From: Sedimentisphaerales bacterium
GTDB taxonomy: Bacteria; Planctomycetota; Phycisphaerae; Sedimentisphaerales; Anaerobacaceae
DNA length: 41,207 nucleotides
Assembly: GCA_016936075.1 (NCBI GenBank)
Contig: JAFGPS010000002.1
Coordinates: 1-41,207, forward strand
Direction of reading: 5' to 3'
Below are positions 7,718 through 15,736 of this stretch, in pieces. Position 1 is the stretch's first letter, and each line of letters opens with the position of its first letter. The notes under the pieces were generated by a model. It saw only the letters and a list, made by a program, of their open reading frames with translations, was not told where the DNA came from and searched no databases. A program made the translations under genes and the position numbers.

Positions 7718-8881
7718 TTGGATTCTGAAAATATACAGAAAAAATCGCATCGTGTAGTTCTGATTGCATCAGAGCATACTTTTTCGCAGTACCCTGTTTT
7801 GTTGAGGCATCTTCTAATAGGGCTTGCTGACGAATCCGTCCCTGTTGCGCTCGTATGTCCTCAGCGATGTAATGTCGAATCTTTGTCAATAGGTGCGGTA
7901 GAAATAATCCGGCATCCTCTTCTTGAGTTGCCTTTTACAAGTTTTTATAATAATAAATTGCTCCTTGAACAGTTAATGAAATTTAAGCCAACGGTACTGC
8001 ATTGTTTGTGTGAGAGCCAGGCGTTGGAAACTAAGTTTTTAGCATGGCGATTAAATTTACCTTATATATTGATGGTTAATTCGTTTCATAAGCATTTCTC
8101 AATGTTATCAGCGACGGGAAACAATCTTCCAATTTCACATATTCATTGTAAAAAAATTATTGCACCTACGGCCAGTATTGTTGGCAATTTTACCAGGACT
8201 TTTTCTCATTACTCTGATTTGATTCAGCAGGTAAACCGCGGCACATTCACTACTTCAAAAACAAGTTGTTTTTCTCGAAATGCAAACTTTACAACAATAA
8301 TGATGACTTACCCGGCGCATTATTGTGAAAGAATTGAAACTATTTTTAACTCTATCAGGCATTTAAAAATTAATGGATACGAGTTTATGATATTTTTGAT
8401 TAGTAATGACTCTATGTTTCCGAAACTTTCATTTTTTACAAAAAGGTCTGTTTTTCCTTCGGCTGTATCAAAAACGGAAAAGCAGTTATGGAAATTGCTC
8501 AACGCTCTGGACCTTGCTCATTTGGTTACTATAGTTCCGCCGCAAATTCCGTGGCGACAGGTTCTTGAGTCAGGTGACATTTTTATTGATCCATGTCCAT
8601 GTTTTGTATTCAACTCCATTTTGCTTGAAGCTATGAGTGTCGGTAATGCCGTAGCGGCAGCTCCCGGCGGAGTAGATGATTTGATAATTCCTGAAGAAAC
8701 TGCCATAACATTGGAAAGTGATGATGAGCATAGTATTATGCAAACGCTTCAGCGACTTTTCGACAGACCTGAGTTCGCACGTCAAATCGCCAGAAACGCA
8801 CAAGAATACGTTAAGAAAAACCATTCCGTAAGCAATATGATTGCCCAGATACTTAAAATATACGATGAAGCGGAAATTTGA
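7718..8881 (+). CDS. GT4-like glycosyltransferase
   Basis: About 387 residues with a two-domain GT-B layout. The N-terminal half (RVVLIASEHTFSQYPVLLRHLL, then FKPTVLHCLCESQAL and LPYILMVNSFHKHFS) resembles the acceptor side of GT4 enzymes. The C-terminal half (GDIFIDPCPCFVFNSILLEAMSVGNAVAAAPGGVDDLI) matches the donor side and the usual C-terminal tail. The E-x7-E catalytic element is degenerate: the second Glu (LLEAMSVG) is present, but the position of the first is occupied by other residues. The start appears to be TTG: no ATG is in frame, and GGAGA (7706-7710) lies seven bases before TTG 7718. Substrate unknown. The divergent position next to trehalose genes is suggestive, not proof of a shared pathway. 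Confidence 0.8.
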   Translation: MDSENIQKKSHRVVLIASEHTFSQYPVLLRHLLIGLADESVPVALVCPQRCNVESLSIGAVEIIRHPLLELPFTSFYNNKLLLEQLMKFKPTVLHCLCESQALETKFLAWRLNLPYILMVNSFHKHFSMLSATGNNLPISHIHCKKIIAPTASIVGNFTRTFSHYSDLIQQVNRGTFTTSKTSCFSRNANFTTIMMTYPAHYCERIETIFNSIRHLKINGYEFMIFLISNDSMFPKLSFFTKRSVFPSAVSKTEKQLWKLLNALDLAHLVTIVPPQIPWRQVLESGDIFIDPCPCFVFNSILLEAMSVGNAVAAAPGGVDDLIIPEETAITLESDDEHSIMQTLQRLFDRPEFARQIARNAQEYVKKNHSVSNMIAQILKIYDEAEI

Positions 8882-10036
8882 TTATTCATTAGGATCTGCT
8901 GTCTGTTTTTCTGTCACTTGAGTTTCTGCATGAAACCAGTAAACAATATCATCTGAGGATTTCTGGTGATTATTATCAATATTATCTGGTCCTTTGCTAT
9001 ATAAAACAAAACTATCACCACTCAATCTATAAACAAAAGAACTATTATTCATTTCATCTGTGAAGTTTTCTGGAGAAAGACTTGATTTGATTTCATCAAG
9101 TGTTTCAGGCCATTTAGAATTTTGTTTTTGATACAGCCGCAGAGCTATCATAATTCTGCTTGCTCGCTGCAATGAAATTAAGCGAAATGTATTTTCCTTC
9201 CAGATTTTTTCATTTTGTCTTCTTGAGAAATAGCTTGTAAAAAATACTTTAATCCTACTTATAAAAGGATAATTCTTTGTCGGATCTGTTATGGTTTTGT
9301 GAAGACTATTAACTTTATCTTCAAGCTTTTTATCCTGACCGATAAAATTCTGTGTGTTTGAAATTATTTTATCAAGTAATAATAATTGCTCTTCGGTTAT
9401 GTCTTTATACATTGTTATGTCTCGGATATTTTTTAGACCGACAGATTCAATACCTATACCAACTTGTTTATAGATTCTCATTGGTTGTTGATTAAGGTGA
9501 CCGGCAATCAAAACCTGGGATATAAATTTATTAATAGCTTCATCAATCCGGCCATCTCCTATGTCATTTGCACCTGCCCATGACAAAATAACTGTTATAT
9601 TGCGGAGATAGCTGTATATTCTATTGCTAAGGAAATCGTTGATATTAAATGAAAATCTTGCTTCAGGGATTTTTGATATTTCAACAATATTTTTGATAAA
9701 AAGATTGTATTTTCTAAGCATAACAGAGCCGTTGGGATCATTATCACTTTGCCATGGAGTGTAATTTGTGATTGCTGGCAGATAGCTTTTGAGATTATTT
9801 AAGATAGCAATGTTATTAGAATCTGTTAAAAAAGCATTGTAATATATAGCTGCGTTTTCAGAATTTGGAATTGCAAGGGATGCTTCAATAGCGGCTAATT
9901 GTTCCTCTGGAGATTTATAAAATATGGTTTTGAATAAAATAGAACAGGGAATAAAAGCCAGACAAATCGAAATCGCGAGCAGAAAATATTTCTTCGGTTT
10001 TTTTGAGTATTCAGCATTTTCTGTATTTGCAACCAT
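8882..10036 (-). CDS. Membrane-anchored protein, paralogue A
   Basis: A 384-residue protein of unknown function. One N-terminal transmembrane segment (about 16-34) is followed by a large extracytoplasmic or periplasmic domain. It is a clear tandem paralogue of the gene just upstream (10040-11236): both have SPEEQLA-IE-S-AIP-SENAAI-YN after the membrane segment, GDGR-D-A or GEGR-D-A in the middle, and a C-terminal part with WPE-LDE and SFVY-L-FVLYS-G followed by ID-N-Q. That tail resembles the C-terminal region of type II secretion major pseudopilins, but there is no pseudopilin N-terminal signature. It starts three bases after the stop of its paralogue, so they share a transcript. Confidence 0.75.
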   Translation of the reverse strand: MVANTENAEYSKKPKKYFLLAISICLAFIPCSILFKTIFYKSPEEQLAAIEASLAIPNSENAAIYYNAFLTDSNNIAILNNLKSYLPAITNYTPWQSDNDPNGSVMLRKYNLFIKNIVEISKIPEARFSFNINDFLSNRIYSYLRNITVILSWAGANDIGDGRIDEAINKFISQVLIAGHLNQQPMRIYKQVGIGIESVGLKNIRDITMYKDITEEQLLLLDKIISNTQNFIGQDKKLEDKVNSLHKTITDPTKNYPFISRIKVFFTSYFSRRQNEKIWKENTFRLISLQRASRIMIALRLYQKQNSKWPETLDEIKSSLSPENFTDEMNNSSFVYRLSGDSFVLYSKGPDNIDNNHQKSSDDIVYWFHAETQVTEKQTADPNE

Positions 10037-10039
10037 AGT

Positions 10040-11236
10040 TCATTCTACATTATTCGGGTCATTTCGAGTTGTTTTAGTATTTTGAGATTGAATTTGAGGA
10101 GTATCCAAAGGCCAGATTGGCCAGTCATCAGCAGGAGATTTTTTCTGGCCGTTTTCATCAATACCGTTTAGTCCAGTGCTGTATAGAACAAAATCGCCAT
10201 CTTTGAGTTTATAGACAAACGAGCTATCATTTTGCGGATCGATAAGAATATTTTCGGAACTAAGGAACGGCTTAACTTCATCGAGTTTTTCAGGCCACTT
10301 TCCGTTTTTATTTTTGTATTGTCTTAAAGCAACTAAAATCTGAGTGCCTTGCCTATCTGTCAATAGCCGCAAGTATATTTCTTTTACCCTTTTCATGGCG
10401 GCTTCATCATTTTTTCTACTTAACCATAATTCTTTTAGCCGTTCTAAAAAATTGTTCGCGGTTGTTGTGGGTAAGGTTTTACTATTTAAGTTTTCTACAT
10501 GGAGCATAAATGTCCAATATTTGTCAAATTCGAATTTCTTGTCGAGCAATGAAGTTTCAATGGTTTTTATCTGCTCAGTTGTCGTATTTTCATTCATTAT
10601 AAAACTTTGAGTTCTTTGAAGACCTAAAGATTCCATTGCAATACCGACTAAAAAAACAATTGCAACCGGCTGTTGACGAAAATGTCTTCCCATATTAATA
10701 CAACAAATGTATTTTTCCATAGCCTGGTCGGTTCGTCCTTCTCCGAAATCATAGTTGGCTGATCTCATAAGCCAGAAAGCGAGTTGCCGAATAAAAGATA
10801 AATGAGACATAATGTTATCCATATCTTCTAAAGAGTTTATTGCTATTGGAAAAAGGCAGTGTTCATATTTAGAAGCCTCGATAAGTTTTGTAAAAATATC
10901 TTCATTTTCTTCTAACCATTCTGCAGCTTCAGGATAATCCTCACTCGTCCATGGTGTTTGTCTGGTTATATCATCAATTGTTAAAGTTAAAAAAGCAGGT
11001 TTTAAATAAGACTCAGTATAATCTTCAATTAGTTGATTATAGATTATAGCCGCGTTTTCTGAATCTGGAATTGCTATCGATACTTCAATTTCTGCCAGTT
11101 GTTCTTCTGGTGAGTTATAATAGAAAATCCGCCATATAATTACACTTGTAATAATCAAGAACAGGATTATGTATATTACTCTTAAAAAAATATTGGGACG
11201 TTCTGAAATTACTTTTTCCTCAATTCGCTCTGACAT
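10040..11236 (-). CDS. Membrane-anchored protein, paralogue B
   Basis: A 398-residue protein with one N-terminal transmembrane segment (about 17-36) and the same architecture as its downstream paralogue. It contains SPEEQLAEIEVSIAIPDSENAAI near residues 46-68, a helical middle, and the pseudopilin-like tail with GKWPEKLDEVK, FVYKLKDGDFVLYSTG and IDENGQ. GGAGAG lies about nine bases before the ATG. The PspC-domain gene is 38 bp upstream on the same strand, so the three genes may form one operon concerned with the cell envelope. Family not recognised by name. Confidence 0.75.
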   Translation of the reverse strand: MSERIEEKVISERPNIFLRVIYIILFLIITSVIIWRIFYYNSPEEQLAEIEVSIAIPDSENAAIIYNQLIEDYTESYLKPAFLTLTIDDITRQTPWTSEDYPEAAEWLEENEDIFTKLIEASKYEHCLFPIAINSLEDMDNIMSHLSFIRQLAFWLMRSANYDFGEGRTDQAMEKYICCINMGRHFRQQPVAIVFLVGIAMESLGLQRTQSFIMNENTTTEQIKTIETSLLDKKFEFDKYWTFMLHVENLNSKTLPTTTANNFLERLKELWLSRKNDEAAMKRVKEIYLRLLTDRQGTQILVALRQYKNKNGKWPEKLDEVKPFLSSENILIDPQNDSSFVYKLKDGDFVLYSTGLNGIDENGQKKSPADDWPIWPLDTPQIQSQNTKTTRNDPNNVE

Positions 11237-11274
11237 TCCAGTCTCTCCATGTTGAGAATGCGAGTTAATATTGT

Positions 11275-11469
11275 TTAGTATTCCGCTTTAGTTGGAATTA
11301 TTGCCCATGCCGCGAGATATGTAAGTAATACAGGCACGATTGCGGTTACGATACAAAGGAATACTACGATAAGTCTTATAAGTGTTGGGTCGATATCGTA
11401 GGTTTCACCTATTCCGCCGCATACACCGAAGATTTTTCTATCTGTTTTTGATATATATAATTTTCTCAT
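11275..11469 (-). CDS. Small PspC-domain membrane protein
   Basis: The 64-residue product is almost entirely a PspC domain: KLYISKTDRKIFGVCGGI, then IDPTLIRLIVVFLCIV and a second hydrophobic stretch ending YLAAWAIIPTK. PspC domains occur in phage-shock/envelope-stress proteins of the inner membrane. AGGGAGA lies six bases before the ATG. It is probably the first gene of an operon with the two paralogous membrane proteins that follow. A stress role is a family-based inference. Confidence 0.85.
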   Translation of the reverse strand: MRKLYISKTDRKIFGVCGGIGETYDIDPTLIRLIVVFLCIVTAIVPVLLTYLAAWAIIPTKAEY

Positions 11470-11729
11470 TTGTCTCTCCCTTAAAAATATAAGGTTATGT
11501 CATTTCCATACTACTATTTAACAACAGATGAAGGTCCTGCTTTTATATGGATTATACAAACATAAACAAATTATGAAAAGAATAAATTGTTTTGCTCTTT
11601 TAACTTCATTTGCATATCTTTTTTGACGATATTAAAAGCGGCTTCGGGGAAAAGGATGATGAAAAGCAAATTATTCTGGGGGAATTTTGAAACTTCCTAA
11701 AATAGCTTATATTTTACTATAGAGGATTA
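11470..11729. other. Divergent intergenic region pspC-like / HNH gene
   Basis: No gene seen. AT-rich. On the minus strand a TATAAT (forward ATTATA at 11551-11556) could be the -10 for the PspC-domain gene; the matching -35 is weak. AGAGGA precedes the HNH start on the plus strand. Confidence 0.4.
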
Positions 11730-12020
11730 ATGGCAAGAAAACGTAATACTACTGTTGCCGGATGCGCCTTTGATGCAAAAACAATTGAAGCGGTGTGGAA
11801 TAAATCGCAAAAAATAAAAGATAAAAATGCTTTTATTTATCGATGTGACATTCTCGGTAACACACTTTTTCGCGGCTCATATGGAAAACAAACAATAATG
11901 GGCTGGGAAATAGACCATATCAAATCAGTCTCAAAAGGCGGCACAGATGATATGAATAACTTACAGATTCTCAATTCAGGTGCAAATGCAAAAAAAGGTG
12001 ATACATATCCCTGGCCGTGA
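11730..12020 (+). CDS. Small stand-alone HNH endonuclease-like protein
   Basis: A 96-residue protein whose C-terminal half is an HNH fold: WEIDHIKSVSKGG (the DH pair at the active site), DDMNNLQIL (the central N) and ANAKKGD (the final residue group, with K in the last position instead of H). The N-terminal half contains CAFDAKTIEAVW and YRCDILGNTLFRGSYG; the zinc-binding CxxC pairs of many HNH proteins are absent. AGAGGA lies four bases before the ATG. It converges on glyS and stands alone, with no methylase, intron or phage gene nearby, so its target and role are unknown. Confidence 0.75.
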   Translation: MARKRNTTVAGCAFDAKTIEAVWNKSQKIKDKNAFIYRCDILGNTLFRGSYGKQTIMGWEIDHIKSVSKGGTDDMNNLQILNSGANAKKGDTYPWP

Positions 12021-12037
12021 TGGATAAATATCACCTT
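11995..12037 (-). terminator. Probable glyS terminator overlapping the HNH 3' end
   Basis: AAGGTGATA (11995-12003) and TATCACCTT (12029-12037) form a perfect 9-bp stem around a 25-nt loop. Read on the minus strand the stem is followed by a run of Ts (A-run ending at 11996), as expected for an intrinsic terminator of glyS. The long loop weakens the call. The left arm lies inside the HNH coding region. Confidence 0.5.
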
Positions 12038-12046
12038 CAATTATTT

Positions 12047-13492
12047 TTACATATCAAGTTTTTCACGCATGTAGCTCAGGACGTTATCCGCGTTGATTCT
12101 GGTTTGCTCCATTGAATCTCTATTGCGAACTGTTACGGTATTATCTTCGTTAGTCTGGCCGTCAACGGTGACACAGAAGGGTGTTCCTGCTTCGTCCTGT
12201 CTGCGATAGCGGCGACCTACTGCGCCTTTTTGGTCATAGAAGCAGTTGAAATATTTCTTCAGGTTGTCGTATATCTTTCTTGCTATTTCAGGCATGCCGT
12301 CCTTTTTGACCAATGGGAAAATAGCCACTTTTGTTGGAGCAAGAGCAGGGTGGAAACGTAATAAGTTTCTTGTTTCGCCGCGAACTTCTTCTTCGTCGTA
12401 AGCATCGACCAGGAAAGCAAGTGTGCTTCTGTCCATGCCTGCGCTTGGCTCTATTACATAAGGAATATAACGCTCTTTTTTCTGCTCGTCAAAATATGAA
12501 AGGGGTCCTTTGTTGTAATCTTCTGATTCATCAATAAGACTAATCTTTGATAAGTCTCTATCGTTCTCGTACCATTTATTCAGCGTTCTCATACCGCGCT
12601 GATGTTGTCTCAAATCGTAATCAGTTCGATTCGCGATACCTTCGAGTTCCTGCCAGTCACCTGAACCGAACGGGAACTTATATTCTACGTCAACACAACC
12701 TTTGGCATAATGAGCCAGTTCGTCCGGGTCATGGTCACGGAAGCGGAGGTTTTCTTTTTTCATACCTAAATCAGTGTACCATTTACATCTCGCTTCTTTC
12801 CAATGCTCGTACCATTGATCATCCGTTCCCGGCTCGCAGAAAAATTCAAGCTCGGCCTGTTCGAACTCTCTTGTTCGGAAAATAAACGCTTTTGTAGTAA
12901 CTTCGTTACGGAAGCTCTTGCCAATCTGTGCGATACCGAATGGAACTTTTACGCGAGTCGAATCGAGTACGTTTCTGAAATTCGCGAAAATACCCTGAGC
13001 TGTTTCCGGCCTGAGGTGTATTGTCATCGAATCATCGATATTTGCTCCCATTTGTGTTTCAAACATAAGTTTGAACGGCATAGGTTCTGTAAACTGGCCG
13101 ATTGTTCCGCAGGACGGGCAAACTTTATTTGTTAAATCCTGTCCCGAAGCGTTTTCAATATTATTGTCTTCTTTATCTTTAAGATGGTCAACACGTGTTC
13201 TTGTGTTGCATTTTTTACATTCGGCGATTAGATCCGCGAATTTATCCGCATGGCCGCTTGATTTCCAGACCATAGGGTGCATTAAAATACTGCAATCCAG
13301 GCCGACCACATCGTCGCGCATCTGGACTACACTTTTCCACCAGGCCTTTTTTACATTATTCTTTAACTCGACTCCGAGTGGGCCGTAATCGTAACAGCTT
13401 GCCAGGCCGCCATAAATTTCACTGGATTGAAAAATAAAGCCTCTTCGCTTGCATAAGCTTACGATATCGTCGAGTTTGGTCAGTTTTGCCAT
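12047..13492 (-). CDS. glyS: Glycyl-tRNA synthetase, dimeric type
   Basis: A 481-residue class II aminoacyl-tRNA synthetase of the single-chain alpha2 type, which charges tRNA-Gly. It starts with LDDIVSLCKRRGFIFQSSEIYGG (start of the glycine-specific core), and has the motif 2 region FRNEVTTKAFIFRTREFEQAE, motif 3 PSAGMDRSTLAFL, and a C-terminal anticodon-binding domain (VAIFPLVKKD to the end). Cysteines in CKKCNTRTR and CPSCGTIGQ form a likely zinc knuckle in the insertion. AAGGA lies about ten bases upstream of the ATG. It is monocistronic, with its own promoter at 13540-13568. Confidence 0.96.
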   Translation of the reverse strand: MAKLTKLDDIVSLCKRRGFIFQSSEIYGGLASCYDYGPLGVELKNNVKKAWWKSVVQMRDDVVGLDCSILMHPMVWKSSGHADKFADLIAECKKCNTRTRVDHLKDKEDNNIENASGQDLTNKVCPSCGTIGQFTEPMPFKLMFETQMGANIDDSMTIHLRPETAQGIFANFRNVLDSTRVKVPFGIAQIGKSFRNEVTTKAFIFRTREFEQAELEFFCEPGTDDQWYEHWKEARCKWYTDLGMKKENLRFRDHDPDELAHYAKGCVDVEYKFPFGSGDWQELEGIANRTDYDLRQHQRGMRTLNKWYENDRDLSKISLIDESEDYNKGPLSYFDEQKKERYIPYVIEPSAGMDRSTLAFLVDAYDEEEVRGETRNLLRFHPALAPTKVAIFPLVKKDGMPEIARKIYDNLKKYFNCFYDQKGAVGRRYRRQDEAGTPFCVTVDGQTNEDNTVTVRNRDSMEQTRINADNVLSYMREKLDM

Positions 13493-13539
13493 ACAGTAAA
13501 TTCCTTAAATATTTCTTTATTTGAATATTAAAACTAAGT

Positions 13540-13568
13540 ATTATAAAATAAATGCAGATAAAATACAA
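13540..13568 (-). promoter_or_regulatory. Candidate sigma70 promoter of glyS
   Basis: On the minus strand TTGTAT (13568-13563) and a perfect TATAAT (13545-13540) are separated by 17 bases. The predicted transcript has a roughly 40-base leader before the glyS ATG at 13492. Confidence 0.55.
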
Positions 13569-13608
13569 GTACCGACCGTTTTATTTATAATCAGGGAAAA
13601 TAAGAGAA

Positions 13609-14721
13609 ATGAAAAATAAAACAGCTTATAAAATAACCAGTATTTTATTTATTTTATTGTCTTTCGCGTCAGTACAGACTTTAGCAGAGGAATCTAATAA
13701 AGCAAAGTCGAATTCCGCGATTAATGTATGTGTTGATCCCAGAGTTGAACTGATAAGCATTATTTTCAAGCTTGCAGGAAATCCGGAATATAACAGGAGC
13801 CAGTATTTTAGCTATGTTGGTGATATTGAATCGCATTTTGGAAAATTTAAGGAACACGACGTAGTTAAGCTTGCAAAAAAATTAAGAAGCACACGTGGAG
13901 TCAGCTACGATGCTCCAATGAGTTTAGCGATATATATTAAGGATATAAATGATTTTGACTTATTATTACCGCTTGATCCTTGGCCGAAGACTCTGGATAG
14001 CCGCTGGAACAAAGATAGTGTATTGGAATTTCTCCGCAAAGCTAAACAATTTGCACAGGAAACTGAATTTGACAAGTTTTTCAAATCACACAAATCGATG
14101 TATGACAAAGCAGCAGAGAATTTCCGTTCGATGATGGAAAATGAGTCGCATCTTGAGTGGTTCGATGAATTTTTCGGAGCAAAACCTGGCGCAGAGTTTA
14201 AAATTTGTTTAGGTATTACCAATGGTCCGAGTAATTACGGCTCAAGAATTAAATTGAACGGAAAAGAAACATATTATTGCATTCAGGGAATATGGAAATT
14301 TGCGTTACTCGGTTTTGGTGAGCCGCGTTTCGACAAGAGTATGTTACCGATTGTAATTCATGAGTTCTGTCATTCTTATGCCAATCCAATTGTTGATGCC
14401 CACAAATCTGAAATTGAAAAATCAGGCAAAAGAATCTATGCTCTCGTTCAGGAAAAAATGAAAAGAAACGCTTACGGTAACTGGCTTACAGTTATGAGAG
14501 AATCTCTCGTTAGGGCGTCTGTAGTTCGTTATTTGGCTAAAAACGAAGATAATAAAATGACTAATCAGCAAATCCAAAGCGATATTAACAAGGGCTTTCT
14601 CTGGATGCGGGAGCTTTCGGATTTATTGATTGAATACGAACAAAATCGTGATAAGTATCCTGATTTGGATGCTTTTTTTCCTAAAGTAATTGAGTTTTTC
14701 GATAATTATCAAAAAGGTTAA
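13609..14721 (+). CDS. Secreted zinc-metallopeptidase-like protein (DUF4932-like)
   Basis: A 370-residue protein with an N-terminal signal peptide (hydrophobic core about 9-23, ending near TLAEES). The zinc signature is HEFCH at 251-255 (His251, Glu252, His255). A candidate third ligand is Glu298 in RESLVRAS, 43 residues later, the gluzincin pattern. The layout, including the NPEYNRSQYF and YVGDIESHFGKFKEHDVVKLAKKLR region, resembles the DUF4932 family of bacterial secreted proteins. It is probably an extracytoplasmic peptidase; substrate unknown. A TATAAT at 13586-13591 could be its -10, and only a weak AAGAGA precedes the ATG. Convergent with the hydrolase gene downstream. Confidence 0.75.
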   Translation: MKNKTAYKITSILFILLSFASVQTLAEESNKAKSNSAINVCVDPRVELISIIFKLAGNPEYNRSQYFSYVGDIESHFGKFKEHDVVKLAKKLRSTRGVSYDAPMSLAIYIKDINDFDLLLPLDPWPKTLDSRWNKDSVLEFLRKAKQFAQETEFDKFFKSHKSMYDKAAENFRSMMENESHLEWFDEFFGAKPGAEFKICLGITNGPSNYGSRIKLNGKETYYCIQGIWKFALLGFGEPRFDKSMLPIVIHEFCHSYANPIVDAHKSEIEKSGKRIYALVQEKMKRNAYGNWLTVMRESLVRASVVRYLAKNEDNKMTNQQIQSDINKGFLWMRELSDLLIEYEQNRDKYPDLDAFFPKVIEFFDNYQKG

Positions 14722-14736
14722 AAAAACTCGACGCTT

Positions 14737-15639
14737 TCATTTTTTTATGATTTTGACATCTTTTTTATTTGGAGTTAATTTTAAGCTATCCTGCCAATTC
14801 TGATTTCCTGCTTCAAGTGAGCGTAAAAAGCCATAGTTTATATTCCCATCGCTAAAATAGAGTTTTTTCCCTTCATAACGCTGGTCTTTCGCGTATTTTC
14901 CGAGGACAGTTGAATAATACCAGTGCCATGGGAATTTATGACTATTAATTCCGGGATTCGCGTCAGTTAAATCTACATTATGAGCGTTTGTAAGCAATAT
15001 TTCAGTAACTGCAAGGGTAATATCGTGCGTAAAATAATGCTCAATCCAGCAGGTAATATTCGGATCATTGCTAATTGAACCAAGTTCTTTTTCGTCCCAG
15101 AAGGGCGGCACATAAGCATCCAGAAAAGTCAGATGAAATGTCGAGTTTGTTTGTTTCGATAAGATATTAGCTGCTTCGTTAATGGCCCATGAGCCGGCAG
15201 AATGACCAATAAGATGTATATGACTGAAGTTTTTTGATAGTTCCAGAATTTTTTCTGCCAAAATATCGCCTGCTTTTTCTTTTGCAAATGTAGCTGCGTC
15301 TGTAGGATTCAGAACCATAGATTGTGTTCGCCAGTCGAACCAGGCACATGTCCATTCATCAGAATCAACTTTATCAGCAATTGCCGTGGCAATATCGCAA
15401 GGCCAGGATTTGTCTTCTATCCAGCCGTGTGTTATTACCACGAGTTTCTTTTGTATTTGTGGATTACCCGATGAAACCTCATTTTCCTGAGGAGAAATAA
15501 TTAGAAGAACCGGATATGGAGACGGCTTAATAGTGGATTTTAGAAAGAAAAAACGACGAATAAACACAACACTTAGTATAGCTGATGCTATTACAATGGG
15601 AAGTAAGATATATAAAAATCGTTTCTTTAGGTGAATCAT
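14737..15639 (-). CDS. Membrane-anchored lipase-like alpha/beta hydrolase
   Basis: A 300-residue protein with an N-terminal membrane anchor (about 8-30) and an alpha/beta-hydrolase domain. Motifs are the oxyanion-hole HGW (71-73), the nucleophile elbow GHSAGSW with Ser147, Asp174 in TFLDAYVPP, and His234 or His239 in SHKFPWHWY. The order and spacing suggest a triacylglycerol-lipase-like enzyme facing the periplasm. Substrate unknown. There is no Shine-Dalgarno; a TATAAT lies only ten bases before the ATG, so the transcript is probably almost leaderless. It is divergent from guaA, and both start regions are copies of one inverted repeat. Confidence 0.8.
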   Translation of the reverse strand: MIHLKKRFLYILLPIVIASAILSVVFIRRFFFLKSTIKPSPYPVLLIISPQENEVSSGNPQIQKKLVVITHGWIEDKSWPCDIATAIADKVDSDEWTCAWFDWRTQSMVLNPTDAATFAKEKAGDILAEKILELSKNFSHIHLIGHSAGSWAINEAANILSKQTNSTFHLTFLDAYVPPFWDEKELGSISNDPNITCWIEHYFTHDITLAVTEILLTNAHNVDLTDANPGINSHKFPWHWYYSTVLGKYAKDQRYEGKKLYFSDGNINYGFLRSLEAGNQNWQDSLKLTPNKKDVKIIKK

Positions 15640-15736
15640 AGATTGAAATATTATATCGAATGGAATTTTAATTACAATGTTTACTATGGGCTATATTGAC
15701 AGTTTATGCAATGAGGCTTATACTTTCAATCTATGA
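15636..15736. promoter_or_regulatory. Divergent near-leaderless promoters with a 13-bp inverted repeat
   Basis: Rightward: TTGACA (15696-15701), 17 bases, TATACT (15719-15724), both perfect; the predicted start is about two bases before the guaA ATG (15733). Leftward: TTGTAA, 16 bases, TATAAT, ten bases before the hydrolase ATG at 15639. A perfect 13-bp inverted repeat, TCATAGATTGAAA (15636-15648) and TTTCAATCTATGA (15724-15736), covers both start codons. Neither gene has a Shine-Dalgarno. Confidence 0.7.

Noticed and set aside
7629..7889. 86-codon minus-strand frame over the glycosyltransferase start
   Set aside because: It overlaps a well-supported gene and translates the 9-nt repeat at its end; no domain is recognised.
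8882..11236. The paralogous pair as true type II secretion pseudopilins
   Set aside because: They lack the prepilin peptidase site and the N-terminal Glu-containing hydrophobic helix; only the tail is similar.
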